Assembly: GCF_003217355.1 (NCBI RefSeq) | Contig: NZ_QJTK01000005.1 | Coordinates: 154,421-218,420 of the forward strand | Length of the DNA stretch: 64,000 nt | From: Rhodobacter viridis | GTDB lineage: Bacteria; Pseudomonadota; Alphaproteobacteria; Rhodobacterales; Rhodobacteraceae | Direction of reading: 5' to 3' | Shown here: piece after piece, positions 38,541-45,470 of the stretch | Layout of the letters: each line of letters begins with the position of its first letter | How positions within the stretch are numbered: position 1 is the stretch's first letter | The notes under the pieces: model-generated | What the model saw: the letters and a program-made list of their open reading frames with translations, nothing else | The model's database searches: none | What the model was told of the DNA's origin: nothing | Program-made: the position numbers and the translations under genes

Positions 38541-39155
38541 TCACCGCGCAGCTCTCAACTTCACCCGCGCGACTTTGCCCAGCCTCACGCAGACGAAATC
38601 AAGCCGAATGTGGTTCGCCCCTTGTTCGAACTCGTGGACGACGATGCTCGGCGCGTCCTGGAAATCTGCAAGACGAATGTTGCCTTGCGAGAGCCTTCTT
38701 TTGCCGACGAGGACGCGCACTCGGGAGCCGGTCATCTGGTTGCGCAGCACGAGCAGGTAGGTGCGACCCCGGTCTTCGATGTCGTCGAGGTCATAGATCT
38801 TGAGCATCGCTCCGGATCTGTCTCGAAACACGCGGGACCGACCGGACGGGGCACGCTTGCCCCGGACCTGCCGCTGATCGTCGTCGGTGCATCCATGCTT
38901 CGGCCACGGCCAGCCGACATCGTCGAACAAGACCCGTCCACCGTGACGGCTTTGGTAGAAATACACCCGAGCCCCGCAGACCGGGCAGGACGCGTTCGGA
39001 TCGAGGTAACAGTCGTGCGTCCAGCCGTGACGAGGAACCGGCTCGGTGACACGTTCCAGGCCGTCACACAGCCCGCCACCGATGTGAAGCGGTCTGAGCA
39101 CGCCATCGACATAGCGAAACTCGATCTCGCCCCCGCACTTGTCACAGATTGCCAC
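38541..39155 (-). CDS. Zinc-ribbon protein beside vsr, function unknown
   Basis: The 204-residue protein starts at GTG (VAICDKCGGEIEF) after GGAAGG. It has a first CxxC (CDKC), then C-and-H-rich stretches with CPVCGARVYFYQSRHGG and a following FDDVGWPWPKHGC. This suggests two zinc knuckles in the first 100 residues. The C-terminal half (LVLRNQMTGSRVRVLVGKR) looks like a small beta domain. I do not recognise a named family, though the CPVCG...PWPKHxC pattern recurs in island proteins. It lies downstream of vsr on the same strand and is flanked on both sides by copies of the 85-bp repeat. Confidence 0.75.
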   Translation of the reverse strand: MAICDKCGGEIEFRYVDGVLRPLHIGGGLCDGLERVTEPVPRHGWTHDCYLDPNASCPVCGARVYFYQSRHGGRVLFDDVGWPWPKHGCTDDDQRQVRGKRAPSGRSRVFRDRSGAMLKIYDLDDIEDRGRTYLLVLRNQMTGSRVRVLVGKRRLSQGNIRLADFQDAPSIVVHEFEQGANHIRLDFVCVRLGKVARVKLRAAR

Positions 39156-39303
39156 CTCGAACGCCTTCCTTCGATCGCAGCTTAACTTCAAGCATCCGAG
39201 AAATAGTTCTCGTCGACCGAGTTGATGAAACAGGTGCTGCGGGCCCGCACGCCGACACCATACTGAATCATCAACCCGGCAAGGCGCTGACCCTTGCCGG
39301 GAC

Positions 39304-39387
39304 GGCCCTGATGTTCGAAACTCGCGTTTTCTTGAGATGACACGAAGCTCATGTTCGCGAAAGGTGCGTTGCGATAGCATGAGGGCG
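39304..39387. repeat. 85-bp direct repeat, copy B
   Basis: This is the second copy of the repeat at 38450-38534, same orientation, one base shorter. It sits directly after the vsr stop (39390) and 149 bases before the zinc-ribbon gene, so each minus-strand gene here ends in one copy. The outer inverted ends are kept as CCCTGATGTT and AGCATGAGGG. Confidence 0.85.
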
Positions 39388-39389
39388 CG

Positions 39390-39857
39390 TCACGCGGAAC
39401 CTCTGGGTGGTATTTCGAGACGCCGAACAGAATCTTCATCCGGTGCGCTTTGCAGCCATTCATCGAGCTCCTGCGCCACGGCGTCCGGATTGCGTCGAAG
39501 CACGCACTCCCAGATGACAGCAACACGCCATCCGGTGGACAACAGCAACGTTTCAGCCCGCTGGTCCCGCCGCACGTTCGCTTCGAATTTCTCCGACCAG
39601 AACGCAACCCTCGTGGAAGGCATCGTGGTTTTCGGGCAGCCCGGATGTCGATGCCAATAGCAACCGTGCACGAACACGGCCGCCCGGAAACGCGGAAAGA
39701 CCAGATCGGGCGAGCCGGGAAGATCCTTGCGATGCAAGCGAAACCGCAACCCGAGCGCATGCATCCTGCGACGCAGGGCCAGTTCGGGGCGGGTGTCGAC
39801 ACTGCGGATGCCGGACATCATCCGTGATCGCACTTCCTTCGAAACTATGTCGACCAT
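39390..39857 (-). CDS. vsr: Very short patch repair endonuclease
   Basis: The 155-residue protein matches Vsr: VRSRMMSGIRSVDTRPELALR at the N-terminus, PGSPDLVFPRFRAAVFVHGC with the catalytic Asp, then YWHRHPGCP and later WRVAVIWECVL. Vsr nicks 5' of T in T:G mismatches that arise when 5-methylcytosine deaminates, so it protects genomes that carry a C5 methylase. The start at 39857 (MVDIVSKEV) is 58 bases from the divergent methyltransferase start, which is its functional partner. Confidence 0.93.
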   Translation of the reverse strand: MVDIVSKEVRSRMMSGIRSVDTRPELALRRRMHALGLRFRLHRKDLPGSPDLVFPRFRAAVFVHGCYWHRHPGCPKTTMPSTRVAFWSEKFEANVRRDQRAETLLLSTGWRVAVIWECVLRRNPDAVAQELDEWLQSAPDEDSVRRLEIPPRGSA

Positions 39858-39915
39858 GTGCTCTTGCGCTCCCGGCGCGGACCTGGAAGAAGACGACAAG
39901 ACCCGCGTGAACGGC

Positions 39916-41445
39916 ATGACAATGACAAACCCGATTTCCATCGTCGATCTGTTTTCGGGCCCGGGCGGCCTTGGCGAGGGATTTTCATCGGTGCAGGGCC
40001 CCTCGGCACCGGCTTACCGGATCGCAGTGTCGATCGAGAAGGACGCTGCAGCGCATTCCACCTTGCGTCTGCGCGCATTTCTGCGGCGATTTCCGGTGCT
40101 GCCGACCGCTTATCTGGACTGGATGAGCAAGGGAGGCCCGGCGCCGGATTGGGCGGCCCTTCATCCCGAGGAGTGGGAAGACGCAAAGCGCGAAGCGCAA
40201 TGCCTTGAACTCGGCACGAGGCCTGCTGCGGATCTCCTGGAAGAGCGCATCCGCGAAATCGAGGCGTCGGGTCAACGTCGAACGCTGCTCATCGGCGGAC
40301 CGCCCTGCCAAGCCTATTCGCTGGCCGGAAGGTCTCGCAACGCAGGGATCGCAACCTACGATGCGCAGGCGGATCATCGGAACTTCCTCTACGAGGAATA
40401 TGTCCGCGTTCTGAACCGGCTGGGGCCGGTCGCCTTCGTCATGGAAAACGTCAAGGGTATGCTGTCGTCTTCGGTCGAGGGCAAGGCGATCTTCGCGATG
40501 GTGATGCGCGACCTCAAGGCGGCGGGTCGGGGTTATCGCCTGTTCGGGTTGGCGACGGAACCGAACCTTGCGCGTGACCCTGAACCGAGGGACTTCATTG
40601 TGCGCGCCGAGGATCACGGCGTTCCGCAGATGCGTCATCGGGTCATCATCCTCGGCATCCGGCGCGATATCGCCGATCATCTGCCGCCCTCGGCGATCCC
40701 GACCCTTGCGCGCAGCTCATGTCAGGTCAGTGTCGCGCAAACGATCGGGCATCTGCCGCGTCTGCGCAGCGGGCTCAGCCGCTCCGACAGTCCCGCCGCC
40801 TGGACCGACGCGATGCTCGATGCTGCCGGGCAGGTCGAAGCAGCGCTCTCTGACAAGGCGATCGCCCATTCCGAGCAGATCCGGCGCGTGTTGCGTCGCG
40901 TTGTCGAAAGGCTGGGCGAGACCGTCGCCTGCGGCAGGTCCGCAACACGAAAAGCCGCCGCAAGCGCCGAGCTTCCGGCCGAACTGGACACCTGGCTGGC
41001 GGGGCACGCTGGTGGACGTATCACCCTTCATGAAACCCGCGGTCACATGCCGACCGATCTGGCGCGATATCTGTTCGCGGCCTGTCATGCCGAGGTGACA
41101 GGGAACAGCCCGCGCGCAGAGGCGTTCCCCGACTCGCTTGCGCCCGCCCACCGCAGCTGGAGCAGCGGCAAGTTCAATGACCGCTTTCGCGTGCAGCTGG
41201 CTCATCAGCCGAGCACCACGATCACCAGCCACATCTCCAAGGACGGTCATTATTTCATCCACCACGACCCGACACAATGTCGCAGCCTGACGGTGCGTGA
41301 AGCTGCGCGGCTACAGACATTTCCCGACGACTACATGTTCCTCGGAAACCGCACCGAGCAATACGTGCAGGTCGGAAACGCCGTTCCCCCCTGGCTCGCG
41401 CATCAGATCGCCAAAGCCATCCTGCCGGTATACGACAGTCTTTGA
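39916..41445 (+). CDS. DNA (cytosine-5) methyltransferase
   Basis: The roughly 509-residue C5 methylase has motif I DLFSGPGGLGEGF, motif IV GGPPCQAYSLAGRSRN with catalytic Cys, motif VI FVMENVKGML, motif VIII QMRHRVIIL, and C-terminal IX/X with REAARLQTFPDDY and VQVGNAVPPWLA. The target recognition region (about 270-430) is long, and no site can be predicted. The start is uncertain; in-frame codons at 39856, 39907, 39916 and 39922 are possible and no strong ribosome site is seen. It begins the plus-strand run that continues with the ankyrin-sigma gene 96 bases on. It presumably marks self DNA. Confidence 0.93.
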   Translation: MTMTNPISIVDLFSGPGGLGEGFSSVQGPSAPAYRIAVSIEKDAAAHSTLRLRAFLRRFPVLPTAYLDWMSKGGPAPDWAALHPEEWEDAKREAQCLELGTRPAADLLEERIREIEASGQRRTLLIGGPPCQAYSLAGRSRNAGIATYDAQADHRNFLYEEYVRVLNRLGPVAFVMENVKGMLSSSVEGKAIFAMVMRDLKAAGRGYRLFGLATEPNLARDPEPRDFIVRAEDHGVPQMRHRVIILGIRRDIADHLPPSAIPTLARSSCQVSVAQTIGHLPRLRSGLSRSDSPAAWTDAMLDAAGQVEAALSDKAIAHSEQIRRVLRRVVERLGETVACGRSATRKAAASAELPAELDTWLAGHAGGRITLHETRGHMPTDLARYLFAACHAEVTGNSPRAEAFPDSLAPAHRSWSSGKFNDRFRVQLAHQPSTTITSHISKDGHYFIHHDPTQCRSLTVREAARLQTFPDDYMFLGNRTEQYVQVGNAVPPWLAHQIAKAILPVYDSL

Positions 41446-41541
41446 CACCCCAATGGGGTAATTCTCCGTCAAAGTCTCGCCAAGTTCCTGTCAAGGTTGT
41501 GTTGCAACCCACCGGAACTTGCGGTCATATCCGGGGAAGTT

Positions 41542-43968
41542 ATGGATTTGGTGGCGGAATTTCAGGACATGGATCGGGCGCATCCGGTGATTGCACCAGA
41601 TCGTTCCGTCGATGCGGCATCCGCATCGACAAGGTCAGGACGACACCCGGATCACGCTGGCTATCAACCCGATGCGAGGGCGGTTGCGCTGGGGCGCACT
41701 GCGCTCCATCTCGCGGCCGCAGCTGGTGATGCCTTCGCATGCAAGACACTGATTGCCTCCGGATACGACCCCTCCTTGCCGGACAGGCACGGCAGATCGG
41801 CTGCCGCACAAGCGCGATCGGCCGGACACTTCGACCTTGCAGACGCACTGGATGGACGCATCGCCAGCCAGGCTGAAATCGACGCACGCCGCCCGCTGAG
41901 CTTCGGGGAACTGACTGGACTTGTGCTCGACAACGCGCGCGTCCTGGAGCGTCTCGTGAAGGAGAAACGTCTCGACGCGCGCGACAGCAAGGGCGACACA
42001 CCACTGCACATCGTTGCGATGCAGGGCAAGCTCCGAGCCGCCGATTTCCTCGTTCGATCAGGAGCGGATGTCCATGCCGTCAACATGGCAGGACTGACGC
42101 CGGGCGAGGTCGCACGCGAAAGTGGTCATATGTTGCTCGCCGACCTGCTGCTGTCCGCCATCGGTGCTGCGGATGATCCGGTTGAACCGGATCGGACGGC
42201 CGCAGCCGACAATCGGCCGATCATCGAGGCGACCAACCTGATCGAACCACCCGCACGGAATGACGTTGTCGATTTCGACGAAGATGCGCTCGACGATCTG
42301 TCCTTTGATGGCGAAGTCGAGGCTGTGGATTTTCACGAAACCTGCGGAAGTGCCGAGACGCGCGCGGATTTCACGCGCATCACCAATGACGTGACCCTTC
42401 GCACCGACGAGGCCGAGGCGGAGATCGACTGGGACATCGACCTGCAGTCGCTGCGCATCGAAGGTGACGGCATAGGCACCGGCCACGCTGGCACAGAGGA
42501 TGACGACGCGGACTATGCAGTGTCGCGCCGTCGTGGGCTGCGTCGCGAGGTGAAGCATTCGACCTGGCACCGGTTCTCGATCGAACCCGACCGATGTGCG
42601 GAGATTGCGCAGCGCATCGTCACGAACGCCGGCGTCACCGACGAAGATCTCGACGAGATCATCGGCATCTGTCACGGACGTTTCGACCCGGTCGATCTGC
42701 GCCTGAACGTCCTGCGCGAAATCGAGGCCGCGGGGTTCGAACATGCCCGGGTTGATGAAGATACCGTTTTCGAGGCCATGACGGACGTTTGCGCGGAGGA
42801 TCTTTCCGAAGCGATTGCCGCGACTTGCACGCGTGCTTCCGTGCTGCCGGGGATGGGTAAGCGCGTTCTCGACAAGCGCTCGGAGCAGCGCCTGACAGGG
42901 GCTGTCAAGCAGGCACGGACGGCGCTTCTGCTCGGGATCGTCGAGCATGCGCATGTGCTCGACATCATCCTATATATGGCAGAACAGGTCATTTGCGGCA
43001 CCGTGGACTGCGCCGAAGTGACCGAACTTCAGGTCAACCCGACACATCTGACGCGAGAAGGTCAGGTATTCATCAACGCTGCCGAGGCACTGCGCGCGCT
43101 TCGGAACGCGATTGCGGCAGGGTCTGGATCGGCGGTGCGGGAGGCCGTGTCTCTGGTTGCGGATCTGGAACTGAAGCCGGAGTTTCTGGAGGCCGTCGTC
43201 GCCGAAATGCGCGAGAGTGGCGAACTGAGCGCTTTCGCCGAAACGATGGCACGCAACCTGGCAGCCCGCGAAAACGCCATCTCTGCGCTCGTCGAAGCAT
43301 CCCTCCCGCTTTGCCGTCGGCATGCTGCACAACGCACCGCAGACGATGAGGATCAGGAAGATGTGTTTCAAGCCAGTTTCCGGGGATTGCTGAGGGCTGC
43401 ATCGAACTGCGATCCAGCACTGGGCAATAACTTCGCTGCCTATGCATCTTTCTGGCTTATTCAGGCGGTATCGTGGTGGCGCGCCAACGAAAGCCGACTG
43501 ATCCGCTTTCCGGCACACTTCTCTTCGGTTGTCTGGAAGCTTGCGCGCGCTGAAGAAAGCATTGACCCGTTTCTCCCGGGCGCACCGAGAGATGTCGAAC
43601 TGGCAAAACGTCTCGATCTGACACCCCTCGAAATGCGCAAGATGAACAGGTTGCCGAGATTCGCGGTCGAGCTTTCGGTGCTTGACGATCTGGTTCCGGA
43701 GGGTCCGCTCAAGGAAATCCCGGAACACATTCACGACGCAGAATGCGCGGCGATCATGCACAACTGCCTCGCTGAGCTTGATGAGCGTCAGGCAGAGATC
43801 ATCAGGATGCGCTTCGGGATAGGACTTGAAAACGAAATGACCCTCGAGGAGATCGGTCAGATCGAAGGTGTCACCCGAGAGCGCATTCGGCAGATCGAAG
43901 CCAAGGGCATGGAGCGACTGCGTAACCCCATGCGTTTGCGTCAACTCCACAAGGCATTTCCCTCATGA
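41542..43968 (+). CDS. Ankyrin-repeat / sigma-70 fusion protein
   Basis: The roughly 808-residue protein combines domains rarely seen together. Ankyrin-like repeats occur at about 50-105 (GRTALHLAAAAGDAFACKTL) and 147-205 (GDTPLHIVAMQGKLRAADFL). An acidic linker (about 210-330) and a helical middle part of unknown fold follow. The C-terminal 220 residues look like a sigma factor: region 2 (FAAYASFWLIQAVSWWRANE, then RLIRFPAH), region 3, and region 4 (CLAELDERQAEIIRMRFGIG, then LEEIGQIEGVTRERIRQIEA). Start 41542 follows GGGGAAG. Its stop overlaps the start of the GHKL ATPase gene. It may redirect RNA polymerase, or use sigma-type DNA binding for another purpose. Confidence 0.85.
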   Translation: MDLVAEFQDMDRAHPVIAPDRSVDAASASTRSGRHPDHAGYQPDARAVALGRTALHLAAAAGDAFACKTLIASGYDPSLPDRHGRSAAAQARSAGHFDLADALDGRIASQAEIDARRPLSFGELTGLVLDNARVLERLVKEKRLDARDSKGDTPLHIVAMQGKLRAADFLVRSGADVHAVNMAGLTPGEVARESGHMLLADLLLSAIGAADDPVEPDRTAAADNRPIIEATNLIEPPARNDVVDFDEDALDDLSFDGEVEAVDFHETCGSAETRADFTRITNDVTLRTDEAEAEIDWDIDLQSLRIEGDGIGTGHAGTEDDDADYAVSRRRGLRREVKHSTWHRFSIEPDRCAEIAQRIVTNAGVTDEDLDEIIGICHGRFDPVDLRLNVLREIEAAGFEHARVDEDTVFEAMTDVCAEDLSEAIAATCTRASVLPGMGKRVLDKRSEQRLTGAVKQARTALLLGIVEHAHVLDIILYMAEQVICGTVDCAEVTELQVNPTHLTREGQVFINAAEALRALRNAIAAGSGSAVREAVSLVADLELKPEFLEAVVAEMRESGELSAFAETMARNLAARENAISALVEASLPLCRRHAAQRTADDEDQEDVFQASFRGLLRAASNCDPALGNNFAAYASFWLIQAVSWWRANESRLIRFPAHFSSVVWKLARAEESIDPFLPGAPRDVELAKRLDLTPLEMRKMNRLPRFAVELSVLDDLVPEGPLKEIPEHIHDAECAAIMHNCLAELDERQAEIIRMRFGIGLENEMTLEEIGQIEGVTRERIRQIEAKGMERLRNPMRLRQLHKAFPS

Positions 43969-45470
43969 CGTTTCGAAACGCCCCGCCGGTAGCGGAAGCC
44001 ATGATCGAGTCGCTTCGCGGCCTCGGTTACAGCACCGCAACCGCGCTTGCCGACATCATCGACAACTCCATCAGTGCAGGAGCGAGCGAGATCGATATCC
44101 GGTTCGATTGGGCCGAGGCACACAGCCGGGTCAGCATTCGCGACAACGGCGCAGGCATGACCGATGCCGAGCTCGAAACCGCGATGCGTCTGGGCGCCAG
44201 GGATCCGCGTCACGCCCGCAGCAGCACCGATCTTGGACGCTTCGGAATGGGGCTGAAGACGGCAAGCTTCTCGCAGGCACGTCGGCTGACAGTCGCCAGC
44301 CGACGCGCCGGAGAGACGATCGTCTGCCTGCGCTGGGATCTCGATCGGCTTGGCGAAGCCGCGGGGGGTGGATGGCCCCTGTTCGAAGGGGCGCATCCGG
44401 GCTCCGAACACCATCTGAGCGCACTCGACATCCAACCGCACGGAACCATCGTGCTTTGGGAATGTCTCGACCGTATCGTCTCCGAGGGGTTCAAGGCACA
44501 GGACATGATCGACCTCGTGGATCAGGTCGAGCGTCATCTTGCGATGACCTTCCACCGCCTGATCGACGATCCGGCCCGCCCGCTGAAGCTCACGCTGAAC
44601 GGTCGCCCGGTCGCGGCATGGGATCCGTTCATGACGGGCCATCCCGGGAAAGCGCTCGAAAGCTCCGAGTTCCGGCTGATACATACGACGGGTGTCATGG
44701 TGCAGGAACATGTGCTGCCGCACCGCGACATGCTGAAACCCGCCGAGGCGGATGCGGCGGCAGGTCCGGCCGGCTGGACCTCGCAGCAGGGTTTCTACAT
44801 CTATCGCAACCGGCGTCTGCTGGTGGCAGGTGGCTGGCTCGGACTAGGCGAGCGTGGTCGCGCCTGGACACGGGACGAGGCGCACAGGCTGGCGCGAATC
44901 CGGCTCGACATTCCGAATTCGGCCGATGCCGAATGGAAGATCAACATCCTGAAGTCGACGGCAAGCCCGCCGGTCATCCTGCGCCCTCAGCTTCAGCGCA
45001 TCGCAGCCGAGACGCGCGAACGCGCGCGACTGGTGTTTGCACACCGCGGCCACCTTTTGCCATCGGCAGGCAGGGCTCAGGGCGTGCGTGATGTCTGGGA
45101 TGCGGTGAAGACGCGCAACGGCACCGCCTACCGCATCTCGCGCGAACACGATCTGGTCGCATCGCTGCTCGATCGCGCCGGCCCGTTGAAGACCGACATT
45201 CTTGCTCTGCTGCGCCTTGTCGAGGAGACCGTTCCCGTGCAGCGGATCTGGCTCGACACGGCAGAAGACAAGGACACCCCCGCAACCGGCTTCACGGCAG
45301 CATCGGAGGAAGATGTCCGCACGCCGCTCGCGGCCCTGTTCCGCGCGCTCGTCCTGCACAGCGGCCTGACCGAACCGCAGGCCCGCGACCGGCTGCAACG
45401 CACTCCACCTTTCGAGCGCTACACCGCGCTCATCGACGCATTGAAGATCGAGGATGACGAAACGCAATGA
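43965..45470 (+). CDS. MORC-like GHKL ATPase
   Basis: The 501-residue protein has the GHKL ATPase boxes in order. The N box is ALADIIDNSISAGASEIDIR (about 24-43), G1 is IRDNGAGMTDAE, and G2 is DLGRFGMGLKTASF. An S5-like second part (about 190-340) follows with VQEHVLPHRD and NRRLLVAGGWLG. This is the layout of prokaryotic MORC/paraMORC proteins, which comparative work places in restriction-modification-like clusters with helicases and nucleases. It probably clamps or remodels DNA in an ATP-driven way. It overlaps the genes on both sides by ATGA, so it is coupled with both the ankyrin-sigma and Z1 proteins. Confidence 0.9.
   Translation: MTFRNAPPVAEAMIESLRGLGYSTATALADIIDNSISAGASEIDIRFDWAEAHSRVSIRDNGAGMTDAELETAMRLGARDPRHARSSTDLGRFGMGLKTASFSQARRLTVASRRAGETIVCLRWDLDRLGEAAGGGWPLFEGAHPGSEHHLSALDIQPHGTIVLWECLDRIVSEGFKAQDMIDLVDQVERHLAMTFHRLIDDPARPLKLTLNGRPVAAWDPFMTGHPGKALESSEFRLIHTTGVMVQEHVLPHRDMLKPAEADAAAGPAGWTSQQGFYIYRNRRLLVAGGWLGLGERGRAWTRDEAHRLARIRLDIPNSADAEWKINILKSTASPPVILRPQLQRIAAETRERARLVFAHRGHLLPSAGRAQGVRDVWDAVKTRNGTAYRISREHDLVASLLDRAGPLKTDILALLRLVEETVPVQRIWLDTAEDKDTPATGFTAASEEDVRTPLAALFRALVLHSGLTEPQARDRLQRTPPFERYTALIDALKIEDDETQ

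Noticed and set aside
38457..39185. 242-codon plus-strand frame opposite the zinc-ribbon gene
   Set aside because: The minus frame has ordered CxxC pairs and a ribosome site; the plus frame has neither and spans a repeat copy.
38450..39387. Classical integron attC sites
   Set aside because: The repeats lack the standard GTTRRRY and RYYYAAC simple sites and no integron-type integrase is present, so only a cassette-like arrangement is claimed.
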